Below, piece after piece: positions 14,471 through 26,889 of a stretch of DNA of 64,000 nucleotides (position 1 is the stretch's first letter; each line of letters opens with the position of its first letter). The translations under genes and the position numbers were made by a program. Source of the stretch: Isoetes taiwanensis (lineage: Eukaryota > Streptophyta > Lycopodiopsida > Isoetales > Isoetaceae). The stretch is taken from contig JAJEKV010000115.1 of NCBI GenBank assembly GCA_021234155.1, positions 318,580 to 382,579 of the forward strand. Reading direction: 5' to 3'. The notes below the pieces were generated by a model. It was not told the origin of the DNA. It did not search any database and saw only the letters and a program-made list of their open reading frames with translations.

Positions 14471-15858
14471 AGGATCAAGGTCACAATCATGTTGCAACAA
14501 TAAAATATGCTCGCTTGTGTTGCATAACAAAAAGATATGTTGTTATAAGAGTTACAACATGATTAAAGGATGTTAACCTATGCAAGATAAGGATGCCAAT
14601 ATGGTGTAACAATTTAGTTGCATAGTTGAGACTAATATGATAGAAAATATGACTTTCCGATTATTGAATAACTGGATGTAAAGCTCGACACAAATATGCC
14701 ATGCAATTGCTACAAATATAGTCAAGATACTTTGGCGCTATATAGCCTTTACCTAATACTTGACGGAAAGATGACGTTTCATGCAACATCAAAGTATAGG
14801 ATCTTTAGCCAACCTCGGACATTTAATGGCCTTTGGTAGAATAATAATATAGTGTCACTTTGTTTGACGCTATACCCTAATTTCGAAAAATACCTTATTT
14901 CTTTGTTGTAGTGACTTGCCTCAATGATCGAAACCAGTTTGCAGGACCTGCTCAATGAACCAGGAGTTACTTTATGAAAATTATCAATGCCTGTTTTCCT
15001 CGCAGCCAGCCTATGCGTAGCCAGATTCGGCCCCTTCTAGATCAAGAACAAATGTTGCAACGCCCATGTTGAAATGCTTCCTTCAAATACCAATGCTCAC
15101 AAAAAGGTATCTAAGTCTTCAAATCTCCATTTGAAAGGTATCTGGTCCTATCAAATGTTTTACCGTAAATCATTGAAGTCAGACGATGTAAAATTCTTCC
15201 CATAAAGCCATATAGAACAGCCAAGCTCAAGCTTTTGATATTAAGCATTCAAACATGAAGCATGCCTATAAGCTGATTGTTATATAAATATAGAAAGTTT
15301 TCAGCCTCGCACGCAAGCTCGTTGTTCCTAGAAAATGGAGGGAATTTCACCATCTAAACAAATTTCCGCTAGAGTTAGCTATTGAAGTTGTGCAATAATT
15401 AGATAATGATACCCGGATTGGACTACTAAAGAATTCATTGCAACAGCACTTGGAGTTGGGAGCAACATGAGGTCGAATATCATTCTGTAAGCCGGCTACT
15501 CCACGTATACATGTTACAATGCATCCAACATTCCAACTTAAATGAAGGTTCTTTCAGATTGTTTCTTGAAAGAGAAAGAATTTCTGAAACTCAATTTCCT
15601 CTTTCAATGGCTTGCCTGCTCATTTCAATTCCGCGAGAGCCTCGCTAGTTTGGCTAAAAGTCATTGCAAAGAACATGCATACACAAAGAAAACGTTTTAA
15701 TGGGGAACTATTTCTTTGTTTTTCACTGAAATATGCGCTACTAAAGAAACAAATGGAGAAATCCAAAATTTGACCAAACATGACTCAAATCTCCGATATG
15801 ATGATTACCCGGGTAAAATGCTCTTTAGATTATGCGACTTGTGGAAGTACATCCCTAC

Positions 15859-16190
15859 CAAATAAAAGTAGTGCATGCCCTGAAGAAAGCCAAACACTGA
15901 TCATCAACATCTAAAGATGGTTGACCAATACCAATTGCGTAATCCATTAAAGGAAAAATGCATTCAAAGGTGAGCATATCCTCATCTTTTCTCTCATTGC
16001 TTATGCCTTCATTCATATCAAAAGACATCGCATAATTATCTATGTTCAAGAGTAATTCCCTCGCCATTTTAATTTCTAATCTCTTTGCAAGCTCATTACA
16101 ACCAAATGATGATACATAATGTACCCACCCACGCGACCGATAATGCATCTTTGAAGAGCCACCGAAGTCTAGAATATGGTGCATTAGGCT
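15859..16190 (-). CDS. Unassigned exon-like open frame bounded by splice consensus
   Basis: Read on the minus strand, a TGTTTTGCAG acceptor precedes about 110 open codons, ending at a TTTG|GTAGGG donor. The peptide begins SLMHHILDFGGSSKMHYRSR and contains MARELLLNIDNYAMSFD and DYAIGIGQPSLDVDDQ. It has normal amino-acid variety and no low-complexity runs, which suggests a real or recently lost internal exon. I do not recognise the family, and I see no neighbouring exons with matching phase. It could also be a chance frame or part of an unrecognised transposon. Confidence 0.3.
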
Positions 16191-16199
16191 CTGCAAAAC

Positions 16200-19100
16200 A
16201 AATTTGGGAACAACATTTATATTTTGTGGATCCTGAATCGAATCAATATTCTAAGTTAAATCATATTTTATAAGGCAAGCCGTGATAATCAAAGTTGAAT
16301 AACGCGCTGATGCATATGCTTGTTTTCAAGATGAATAAATACAAAAGCAACCAAAATGAAGAAGAAAACTTACCGCAGATCCAACCAATGGAGTTTTTCG
16401 CCACAACAAATCGACAAATATTTTTGGTACCTGTTGTTCTACCACAAGAGGCCGTGAGGCATCAGAAAGGTATGTAATATATCAACACTTTTTTCTAAGC
16501 AAAATGCTAACCTGCTAAACTCGAAGTTCTATGTAAAGTATCATAGAACTTAATTTAAAAGAAGGCAATGTTAAAAGTGAAAAGTGAAAGAAATCAAACC
16601 GAAAAATTTCTTTAATACATCACCGAAAAGCGCAGGAAACACTGAAGCTCGCATGATAGTTAGAAGCTAAAAGGTAGGCTACTAACTCCAAAGATCCGGC
16701 CTGATCAATCCGGCCATAGCTAACGTACGAGTCGAGCCCAAGCTTTTCCGCATTGAAAAGTCTAAATCAAAACTCGCAACAAAAAGCGACGCTGTTTTGC
16801 CTATCCTCCTTGACTCTGTAGCATCGTTAATCACCGAGCCCATCGAACCGGGCCACGGAGTCTTCTTTGCAAAAGTTACCTAAACCGCCGGAGTTTGCTC
16901 TTGCAAAATTATTCTCTATCGCCCAAATAATCTAATCTCGACTTCTAAACAACCGGATCACAAATAGGCTGGTTCACATTAACTTCAAAACATTATGCAT
17001 GACAAGTAAAACGCTACCAATAACAAATGCGAGTGTTGTAGGTTTCTTTACATGTTCATTTTCTTATTAATATCCATTGTTTTCTTCCCAAAGATTTTAA
17101 TCGATACCACATGTAGAAGTTGTGCAAATTGCAATGTCAATTTCATTTTCTGGTTCAATGTTGCAAATTGATATTGCAATATCAACTACAAACGCCCGCT
17201 TTTGGAGAATAAATTTTGCAATTTTACGGGTGTTAACCTTTTATCATAGGCATATTGTTTTCGCTTTGCAATGGCACCAATGCCATGAGCATAACACACA
17301 CAAGATAAGATCCTAGAATAGATCGTAATTACTTAATTAAAAGGTAGCACTTTGTGCAACATCGCTTCTTCCGTAACGCCCTACATAAAGGAAGTTAGTA
17401 CCTTAGTATGCATTGTCCTCGGCCCACTTCGAGCAACTCGCCATACCATCCGGTCCGCACTTTTTTCATTGGGCAGATAAGCAAGCCCCGTCCTCATCTC
17501 AGATTTCCAAATCCGCTGGCCTTTGTCGGGGAATAATGTTGCTTCACCGAGGATGGTCTTTTCTTTTTCTCTCATCCCCAGAGAAAACGAATGCAACATC
17601 TTTGGCAATAAGGCCTTGTTTTCTAGTATATGAAATGGAACGTAAATATATCCATGAAGATAATACTAAAATATTAAGTCTACCTGTGCACCTAGTTTTC
17701 CACATAACACTAAGGAAATCAATCATCTAAGTACCTACGGAAATCGCACATCCAACATACAAAAATAATATTCCATTATCATCACCAAAAGGTTTGCTCC
17801 TTTCCCCGGCAAACCCCAAAAACCTCAAGGTGCTAATTTTGGTCATGGGTTTTTCCACATCAGCCGCCCATCCATCTTACATTCCACCAAATAGCAAACA
17901 ATCATTAAGAAATTTGTCAAATGATTTAAGCCACAACAAAGATATATATAGAGAGATAGAACAAGATGATTCTGCAACGCTATAACAAGTTAATACTTCG
18001 TCGCTATTATTGCAATTTATGAGGGTATATCATGTCCCAATTTGTGCCATGTTATTTCACATAAGCCATTTTTGTATATATCATACTAACGTACTTGTTG
18101 AATCCTTTTAATCAATACAATAGCACCGTCCACTTCCCATAATGTTTTGGTGGATTAGACACACCTCCCAACATAAGCAAGTTGGGAACGTTGTTCTTTA
18201 GTTTTAAAAAGAGTTAGCAACATGAAAAAACGGTGTTGGCTTAAGTTCTCGAGGATACAAAAAATTATAAAATTTAAAAGCAAAATACAATAAAAATCAC
18301 AAAGCTTTATTCAAATAATCATCTCGTCAAGTGTGCTAGAGATAATCCAAGAAATTATATTTTGAAACTCCTGAACCTAAACTCGACATCATAAAGCCAC
18401 CGGTGCGTGCTGAAAAGTGCACACCGCCTCAAGAAAGATTTGCCAAAAAATTGTTTTACTCATAATAGAACAACAAATTATCAGCCTTAGCAAAGCAAAA
18501 GATAACGTGTCCATTTACTTTTTGTTGGCGGTTTGATAGAAATCTATTTCGCTGACTTCTATATCGACATGTGATATAAGTTTATCTTGTTCATACTATA
18601 AAGCCCGGCTATATTTAGGTTTAGCTTGTTAATTGCTATACTGCTTTGATGTCTTTGCTTTGTTTTGCACCTAATTTTTCTCGCTTCATGTTCATTATTT
18701 GACGATTTTGGCTTCTACCTATTATGCTAATCAATGGTTTATAGTAAATAAAACATATAATGTTCAATGTGGTAATTAGTATCCATATGATGGCAACATC
18801 ATGGTATGAATAACATGCAATTCATGTGATTGAAGATTTCTTTATATGCCAATACATACTTTGATAGGCCAAATATAATTGTGCAAAACTAGATTTCTAG
18901 GAGCTTAAAGTAAACGAGACTCTCTTTGCCACACACATTCATCCCATCTGTCACGTCTTATTTCTTCGAGAAATGAGGAAAAGTACTTCCAAAGATAATA
19001 TCTTGGAGTATTTTGAAAGGATCTCCCAACCAAATTAGAGTATTTACTCATATATCATGTTCTTTATAATCCATAGTAGACCAGAGCTGACACGCGACTC

Positions 19101-20670
19101 GCTATTACTAAATACCTTGATCTTGCTATGAAGATTGCAATGGCAACACGATGCTCATCACCGCGGGATAAGGTTGCAATTTCTTCACCACACGGTGAAG
19201 GTTGCTAGAGTTGTCTCGCTACGAGATGAGCGCAGACCGATCGTCTCTAAGATCTTTGGTTCTAGCCTTTCATAATGCACTCAACCGCCCACATGTTCAA
19301 AGATGGGAACCATCTAAGAGGGACTAGTTCTTTAAAAGCAAGAGAACCTCTCCTCTTCAATAGTGTAAAATCAGCGAGGAGCTATGCAAGGCTTTTGAGG
19401 TACTAAATTTATGATTTTCTATTAATAAAAAAGTGCCCCAAGACCTTATTACAAAGTGGGCCCAAATGGCCCCATAGGAAGAAGTAGCACAATAGTGAGC
19501 CCAAACTTTGAACAATTTCCACATGCTTTCACACCATCTTTGGCTACATAGAGATCCCACCGATATTGAAGCATGGGATGTTTCCTTGAAGCTCCTCACC
19601 AATAGATATTCCTAGTTAAACAAAAGAAAGAAAAAGGCGCATCTTCCCCGCTTAACTTGACTGTGATGCTCCATTAATTTCCAAAGACTAAAGGGCTTCG
19701 CGACCCCATTTCCCAAAATGTACTATGGAGTAGTCGTTCATCTTCCAAGCAATATGCAGTCCCTATAGGCCTCCAAAATGGAGCGGGTCCTAATATGCCA
19801 ATCTTTTCCTGCCACCTTCCAAGGCATAAGTCCAAACCCCAATAAGCTCGACAGCCTATTAGGCCTCCTTGGTCTCCCCATCCAAAGCCCATTGCAAAAC
19901 CCCAGCATCATTCTGAAGAATCCATGCTTACTTTCATTATTCCAAAGTTCCCTAGTCAGATAGGAGAGGCTTCAAACTCCATTTCATAAGAAATACCATA
20001 CCAACACGTAAGCCCGGAGAACTATACTATGTCATAAAACCAAACAACTAGGGTTACCTCTGTCAGATCCATTTCTCGCGAATATGCAATCCACAAAGCG
20101 TTCTCAAAGCGTATCGAGTGCAACTTGAAGAAGAATCCATGCTTTTATGCCTCTAACGCTTTAAGACTTTATGAACTATCCAAGCCGAAAAGAACAGGTG
20201 CCTACTTTCCTCATGTCCAACGTAGTACCAGCTTACAAAATCCCTACTAACACTAGCTTCCAGCTCCATCTACTTCATATATCACTAATCGCGAAACGAA
20301 GACCAAGCCTTACCTTGTCATTTGATGGGAAGGAAAGAACCTCAAAGCATCGCAACCTTCTTGTATCCTGAAATCAAGGCACAAACCGCCTAACACAAGC
20401 ATTAGGGATCGAGTATGAAGGACTCCATGCCTTCCAGCCCTAGAAATCATCGCGAAAAAAAAAAACAAAAGTTGGTCAACGCCGCCGCCCGCCCTAAATT
20501 TTCACGCCCTAACCATTGCACCCAAATCGCCATACAAAAGGTTAGGATAACGGGCCGCAAAGGAAATGGGCAATATTTAGGGAGGCGAACAATCATTCTA
20601 GATCAATGGCCTTCCACCCTTGGACTGGCTATGACTAGAGAATTTAAGTAGCATAGAATTGCCATTAGCA
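16200..20670. other. No gene identified
   Basis: Mostly AT-rich DNA with a modestly GC-richer patch near 16,680-16,990. Minus-strand frames at 17,381-17,730 and 19,357-19,892 are open for 60-80 codons but carry no motif I can assign. The 19.4-20.4 kb minus frames faintly resemble the tail of a LINE ORF2 (Trp-rich, broken by stops), too weak to call. Confidence 0.35.
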
Positions 20671-20678
20671 TTAGCATC

Positions 20679-20687
20679 TTTTCTTTA
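20679..20687. repeat. Target-site duplication, left copy (9 bp)
   Basis: TTTTCTTTA directly before the left TIR matches TTTTCTTTT at 21,573-21,581 directly after the right TIR at 8 of 9 positions. Nine base pairs is the usual length for Mutator-superfamily insertions. Confidence 0.7.
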
Positions 20688-21572
20688 GGGAAAATTGTAA
20701 ATTGCCCTTGTATTTTCTTTATAATTATTGAAATACCCCCAGATTTTTTATTATTTGTCAAAAATACCCCAGAGCGAACTTTGTTCCGTAGCAACCCCCC
20801 AGCTGAGTTTAACCTGTTCCTAGAGTACTCTTTTATACTGGATTTCTTACTTGTGCGCATTAATTACTTCTTCTCTTTCATTATTGCTCTAAGTTACACC
20901 ATAAGCTTCAACAGAGTAGCAAATTGTAGCAACCGGTTACATACATAGATTCGGCAACTTCGTTTCCGCCGGATGATGCTTGCTATGGGGGGATCAATAA
21001 CCTCCAAGGCCACCCGGATACTCCGTTTACGCCCATTTATTCCATCACGGATTTTTTCCTTTTGCATAGCCATCCGATCTTCAAAATGTGAAGCAAATGG
21101 GACATGGCAAATAGGGCACTCGTAAGCCCATTTGGGGAAGCTCTTTTTGTTGGTGTTGCATTATCTTTTTGGTCCAAGTCCGTTGTTCATACTCACCTAC
21201 GGATGCTTACCTTGTTAGCGTGGACCTTCTTCAAACTCTTCCGATGGCTTCAATCGGACGGTGGGAGCATTTTTCTCGCCATTGGCGTTTTAGTAACACT
21301 TCCGGGTCGTAAACGCCTTCCCCTAATATACCATACACCTCAGCTCGCATTTTGGTAGCAATGGCAATTATTCCCGGGTTCGCATGCAAGTGAGTACAAC
21401 TCAAGCATCGTGATTCTAAGCAAACCCATATCTATTATAGAATGAGATGGATTATAGAATAAGAACAACTAATAAGCTGATGGGGATTTGGTGATTTTGA
21501 CAAATAATGAAAATGTGAGGGGCATTTCAATAATTATAAGAAAAATACAAGGGCATTTTTTTACAATTTTCC
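20688..21572. mobile_element. Mutator-like element with ~85-bp TIRs (Pack-MULE candidate)
   Basis: The left end (20,688 to about 20,775) starts GGGAAAATTGTAAATTGCCC. The right end (about 21,485-21,572) is its inverted copy; shared blocks include CCCTTGTATTTT, ATAATTATTGAAAT and ATTATTTGTCAAAA. Long TIRs beginning with G and a 9-bp target duplication fit the Mutator superfamily. At 0.9 kb it is too short to encode a MuDR transposase, so it is non-autonomous. Its core is less AT-rich than the TIRs and contains a minus-strand open frame. Confidence 0.75.
20894..21160 (-). CDS. Open frame inside the Mutator-like element, possibly a captured gene fragment
   Basis: About 88 codons are open between a TAA at 21,161-21,163 and a TAA at 20,894-20,896. 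The peptide includes SFPKWAYECPICHVPFASHF, so it has a C-x-x-C pair followed by H, and then basic residues (MQKEKIRDGINGRKRSIRV). The first ATG is internal, after the CxxC. Non-autonomous Mutator elements often carry host gene pieces, and the composition here supports that. I cannot name the parent gene. It may be untranslated. Confidence 0.35.
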   Translation of the reverse strand, partial: CNTNKKSFPKWAYECPICHVPFASHFEDRMAMQKEKIRDGINGRKRSIRVALEVIDPPIASIIRRKRSCRIYVCNRLLQFATLLKLMV

Positions 21573-21652
21573 TTTTCTTTTATGCTTCCATGCCCCCTGA
21601 TCCCATGGCCAATTTGGTCTTCTTTGGATGTTAAAAAAGCTATCTATCTATC

Positions 21653-21655
21653 TAC

Positions 21656-21702
<47 letters not shown>

Positions 21703-21742
21703 TACATACATACATACATACATACATACATACATACATACA
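21653..21742. repeat. Compound microsatellite (CA)n-(TACA)n
   Basis: About 45 bp of CA dinucleotides (21,653-21,697) pass directly into about 11 copies of the tetramer ATAC (to 21,742). Six-frame translations of this stretch are artefacts. Confidence 0.95.
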
Positions 21743-24540
21743 AGTAGTTCATCATGCAATTAGCTCGGTACAAAATAAGGAAAAAGAAACTATAAAGAAC
21801 GAGAATAAGGCAAAAATAAACTATAAAGGCTCACCTTTACAACAAAGAAGATGATCCCGCTTTGAGATGTTTAACTTGAGGTTCTCAACATTCTCATTCA
21901 CAGATCCCCTCAACTTAAATCTTGCCACAACTTTAGTTGCAAAGAAAAAATATTATTAAGTAGGTGGTTAGAACAAAATAATATATTGTTTTGCATGCTA
22001 ACAACAAAACCTCTTTGATGCATAAATCACTAGATGTATCCAACTAGGATGTTATATTGGTTGTTCAATTCTAGATTTCAAAGTATTTAAGTAGTGTCCA
22101 CATGTAATAATGAAGACAAACAAGTTGGATAGTATCAATCGACATGATTTCTATTGATCCGTTGTTGTTGGCTCTAAAATGTGAAAGTCACAAAAGAAAA
22201 AACGATCAATAGAATGCATGGCTATATAGAAGGGCCTAAATTATTAATTGGTGTTTCCTTGACAACAAAAAGAACATACTACTTTGGGAAACTTTTAAGA
22301 AGTAGATGCTAGCATTGAGGCTTGTAAAGCTCACCATCGTAAAAGGTATGCTTTCCATGGAAGGCTATAGTTATACATTGATAGTCTAGTTACAATTTAT
22401 CCGCTCAAAAGAACCTCTAAACAAGGGTAGGTTAAGTTTCCATACTCCTCGCTTCCTTCAGGTCTAAAATCTAGACGCTATAGTTATCTTTTCCCATGCT
22501 TTTTGCATACAATTTTCTAAAGCGGAGCCATAATACTCTAGATAGGCATGGTCCGACAAATGCGGCTTCAACTGCAGAAAATCAAAAGAGCCGAACTAAC
22601 ATTTAAACGCCATAATCCAAAATGGTACTCCTAAATCACGAAAATACACGGCAACTTAAATATGAAGGGATCTATTAACTGTTTTTTCAAAGATTTTGAA
22701 AGTCTAGACTGCTCAACTAAACAGATCAAAATGGATATGTATTTGATACTTGTTGTATGCTCGAAACAACTACTACTACTAGTAGATAATGGATCCTTCA
22801 TGCATTGGAGGACGAATACGAGAATAAAACGTGCATTTGGTCGAGAATCTGAGATCTATGAATGCCATCGTTGCCCCAGAACTGCCAGATTTTAGATCTC
22901 CGAAGCTCGAGATGTGAGAAGGATCAAGCTGCTTTTGTTAACCCTCTCCGGCCGTTCCTTGCAATCAGATCAATAGGGACATCCCTATCTACATTATTCA
23001 CCAATCCTACTCAGCCTCTAAGTTATGGCTCAAGGGCTAAATCAGGCATCTCTTCACGGTGTGGTAGAACTAACACTGTTCCAGCCCTTAGATGTGCCCC
23101 TATTTCTAACCTGGCTTCCTCTTGTTGGGTATACAACCATCTCAACATCCGACAAAATGGTGCCTCCCTCCTCCATAACCCGGTTTCATCCTGTTGCCTT
23201 TCAATCTTGTCGTACCTTAGCTTTTTGGCTTTTTGACCGAGCTCCTACGTAACTTCCCTTTTCTCGCATTATATACCTTAAAATGGTAGGGCTCTTAGAG
23301 TACTTACGATTTCCTATGCTCCTTCTACTCCCTACCCTTGATCTTGGAGATCTTAACCCCTCATCTCCATATCCATGACTACTACTGTATTACAAGCACC
23401 TTCCATGGCCTCAATTAAAAGCTCTTCCCTTAGGATGTTAAAAGTTCTCAAGGGGACCAAGAGCTCCAAGCTATGATTAGGGAGCTTCTAGAAAACTAAA
23501 GGAATAGCTTTTCGCTCGAATCATGACATCGCTTATTAGATTTTATCATGGCTATGGCATCGACATTCTGGATGGTTTTGTAATTTGTATCATGACAATC
23601 AACGCAACCAACCCATCTATTAACTTCACATAACGCAGAGAAAACTTCAATCCCAAATGCTCAATGCAAAAGAGATTATTAATCTCATCCATCAAATTAG
23701 CATATCTCAATAATACTCAATCAACCCACCTTTCGGGAAGGTTTGTCTCCACTAGCATTAGCATTATCTTCTTTCTTGGTAGTCTTTTAATATTTTGTTA
23801 TTGTGTTTGGTGATGGGGCCTAGTCCCCAGGTTTTAGATGGGTTGTTGCCCTTGCATGTGTCGTCCCATAACTAGTTGGGTTTCCGTGGACGTAAAAATC
23901 CATCTTATCTTATCGTATCCCTTGGGCAACCCAAAAAATAAGGTTTGTTCTCATCCTTGATGTCAATGTTCATTCCCTATCCCTCTTCAATTGCAATCAT
24001 GTAAAATGCCCTTTCATTCCACTCCATCTATAGAGATGATTATATCTATAATATCTTATTGCACCTACAAATCTATTGCTCTAAACCCATTCCACATGCG
24101 CTCGAATAATGCCCAACATCAACGAGCACATGTTTATAATGCGTCTTAATTTTGCCACCTTCTTGTTGTTATATGCTGTCTTTAAATCTAGCTTCGCAGT
24201 TTTCAAACTCTTGATACAATCAATACCTACCCCCCAAAGGTATACAAAAAAAAAGAAAAAAAGAAGAAGAGACTGTTCATTTATTGCATTGAATGACACT
24301 ATATATACATCTTAATTTGTTCATCTTGTTTTCTTCATGTAAGAATAGACAATATTACTAGAAAGATAAAAGATTCATTTTCAAAATGTCTTTAAATCCA
24401 ACCTTCCATTTTTTGAACCTCTAGTACCACTAACACACGCTCCAAACATGTCTTTGTAGTTAGTTCATATCTTTTGCTTGTTACTCAGTTGCTTCCATGA
24501 CCTAGAAATACAAAATAATGAAGAAGAGAATGATGCCATT
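21743..24540. other. No gene identified
   Basis: AT-rich sequence without a convincing exon. A plus frame at 22,862-23,236 and its minus complement are both open for over 60 codons, but neither carries a known motif. A purine-rich run lies at 24,247-24,272. Confidence 0.35.
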
Positions 24541-24699
24541 TCATTGTACCTTGAATGATTTTGGATAGTCTACTTTCACAGGCAAAAGGAGCAATCCTTA
24601 TTTTGGCACTGCAAATCAAAGAAAGAAACCAGATCCTGACACGTTGCATTTACCTATCACGAGGAAAAGCCCATATTTGCCATTTCTATGAGCCATATT

Positions 24700-24860
24700 T
24701 GTCCTTTCAACCTACTATTGCAGGTCATCAAAAGCTTAACCCCAAAGTTCATATAGCAATTACCGGCTCATATAGCATATATGAAGTCTCCTGTGAGTAT
24801 GAACCTCCCCTGCTTTGCATCAGATGTCATCATATAGATGGAAATAGGGGTCCAGCTTTA
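24700..24860 (+). pseudogene. Weak zinc-knuckle-like fragment, possibly LINE ORF1
   Basis: The plus-strand frame contains VSCEYEPPLLCIRCHHIDG. This resembles the pattern around the C-x-x-C of plant LINE ORF1 zinc knuckles (a YE-x-x-P block, then C-x-x-C and a G or H), but the second half of the knuckle is lost. LINE-related DNA lies just to the right. The assignment rests on about 15 residues. Confidence 0.25.
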
Positions 24861-24942
24861 TAAATCCAAATGGGGGTGTAGTAACTTGCTTTTGCATGTG
24901 GGGAATAGGTCGCCACAAAGAGGGTTCCCATCTGACCCAATT

Positions 24943-25168
<226 letters not shown>

Positions 25169-25174
25169 CTTGTA

Positions 25175-25469
25175 TTGGGAGATTGGTCCCGCCAAAGTTA
25201 TCCAAGAGTAGGCACCCCCCTCCCCACCACATGTACCCACTTTCCCCGGTAGTTATCAAGACCTGAGTAATGCTGGTAGCCTTGCAGGTTGGATGGCACA
25301 CACACTGCTCTGCATATTTCCATATCTCCATAAGGAGGATGGGTTCCATATCTTCTGCAATGAAGTTGAGACCTATTTCCTTCCTCGCCATGGGGAAACC
25401 CCAACAATTCCAAGAGACTAGACGGTAAGGCATAATTCCTATTTGTTGGCAAGCAATATGTAGATGCAA
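25175..25469 (-). pseudogene. LINE ORF2 fragment: start of EEP endonuclease
   Basis: The minus-strand frame reads RLVSWNCWGFPMARKEIGL, then EDMEPILLMEIWK. This matches the start of plant LINE endonucleases, where a SWNCRG-type block is followed about 25 residues on by a hydrophobic strand ending in the metal-binding Glu of an ET/EI motif. The frame then gives SGYMWWGGGCLLL, like the usual GG-x-x-x-LW block. It ends in the CTA microsatellite. Only the first 80-90 residues of the domain remain, and no catalytic GDFN block is present. Confidence 0.45.
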
Positions 25470-25617
25470 ATTTAATTGTGATGGCAGGGGAGGGGGCTTA
25501 TAGAAAGCGATGCGGCATGGCAGAGGGGAAGGTGAGGCGATTTAGAACAGTCGTGGGGTTAGAGTGGGCAGAGCAGGAACATGATCAGTCGTAGTAGGGG
25601 CTTCGACAAAAGAACCC

Positions 25618-25935
25618 CAAGGGCACAAAAATTAGGGCAAAGCAGTTGCACAAAGCACGTTCTGAATGCTTAACATCCAAAGCGGGGACTCTAAAATGCC
25701 CGTAGTGTAACTTCTTAGGGCAAACAAAGATTAGGACAAAGCAGGAAAGTTGCATGAAGCTCGTTATGGATGCTTAGAATCCAAAACAGGGACTTAATTC
25801 TGTTTTGCAACTATTTGGAATAGAAGGCTGGAGCGTGTGGGCAAAACCATAGTGAGAGCAAGATAAAAAAACCCTAGAGAGAGAAGGCAAGAGGGTAAGA
25901 GGGCGATGTAGAGAGAAGGCAAGAGGGTAGCAGAG
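25618..25935. repeat. Left copy of a ~320-bp direct repeat (two ~110-bp subunits)
   Basis: This block matches 28,448-28,770 nearly base for base (shared blocks such as GGCACAAAAATTAGGGCAAA and CCCTAGAGAGAGAAGGCAAG). Each copy contains two diverged subunits of about 110 bp, carrying a TTAG-GCAAAG start, a GTTGC(G/A)(C/T)(A/G)AAGC core and ATGCTTA-ATCCAAA. The 3' part holds a further GAGAGAAGGCAAGAGGGTA tandem motif. Confidence 0.8.
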
Positions 25936-26707
25936 CTGCGCTCCAATTTCTGTAGCTAGGAGGTAACTACAATAATTCACTGCTGATGAGGGTAGTCTTA
26001 AGTGTGCCGGGCCTACCCTGAAAGACTTGGATGTGACTGGCTCTCTTGGTAGCTGCTAGATTCTTCTCAACATGGTGGCATCTCCTCAGCCTCTGATCGA
26101 AGGCCGGAGAGAGATGCATTCTTCTTCATTCAAAACATTTCTGTCATATGTCATAGCTCCTTGTTGGTGGGCCGTGGAACACAACCTTTCCCCTGCTACC
26201 TTTCAAACTAGACCAAATGGATGTTGTCCTCCAAGCTGTTGTATGGTGGCCTCCATCCTTGCAACCAAATCATTTCACAGTAGCGGTTGTCATTTTAGCA
26301 ATTCCGGATACTAAAAGATCAGATTATCTCGCCAGGCTGCAATCCAAGTGGTGTTACTCTCAACTCTGCTTTGGATCTATCTTTAGCTCTCTGTTAATGC
26401 CTAGTGTGCTGCCTGGTCTAAGCAGTAGCCATCTGCCTGTCGAGCCAATTTTGTTGATTGAGCCTTTTCTCGGACCTTCCTTCCCATGAAAGAGGCTTCG
26501 CCTTTGCCTTTCCTGTCTGGTCCGAGCCATCTTCGTGATGGCATGTCCGATTGTTCCTCCTAGCCTGGCTCGTCATCTTGAGCCGGAGGTTGTGGGTATG
26601 ACTGGACCTGTACTTGGGTTTGGGCTAGGGTTTGATGGCGTCTCTACTAAGGTTCACGTCTATAGGATTTGAGGTGGGGTCCACAAGGGTTGCCATGAGT
26701 TTTGACG

Positions 26708-26815
26708 GATACACAAATTAGGGCAAAGAAAAAAAGTTGCATGAAGCGTGTTTTTGGGTGCTTGAAATCCAAGATAGAGATTCTAAAACATCCTTCGTGC
26801 AATTTTTTAGAGCAT
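26708..26815. repeat. Single diverged copy of the ~110-bp repeat
   Basis: It shares the TTAGGGCAAAG, GTTGCATGAAGC and TGCTTGAAATCCAAGA blocks with the subunits at 25.6 and 28.4 kb, in the same order. It ends shortly before the LINE relic at 26.9 kb. Confidence 0.6.
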
Positions 26816-26889
26816 TCGAGTAGCTCCCAGACAGGTACATTTTGGATAATTATCTGGCAGCCGGAGAGGGGCTCCAATAGTGCAAGCTA

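Noticed and set aside
17381-17730. Overlapping open frames on both strands
   Set aside because: Both strands are open for 60-105 codons, but neither shows a known motif or splice context.
19357-20160. Minus-strand LINE ORF2 tail
   Set aside because: Trp-rich frames are suggestive, but no RT, YADD or zinc-finger block can be found and stops are frequent.
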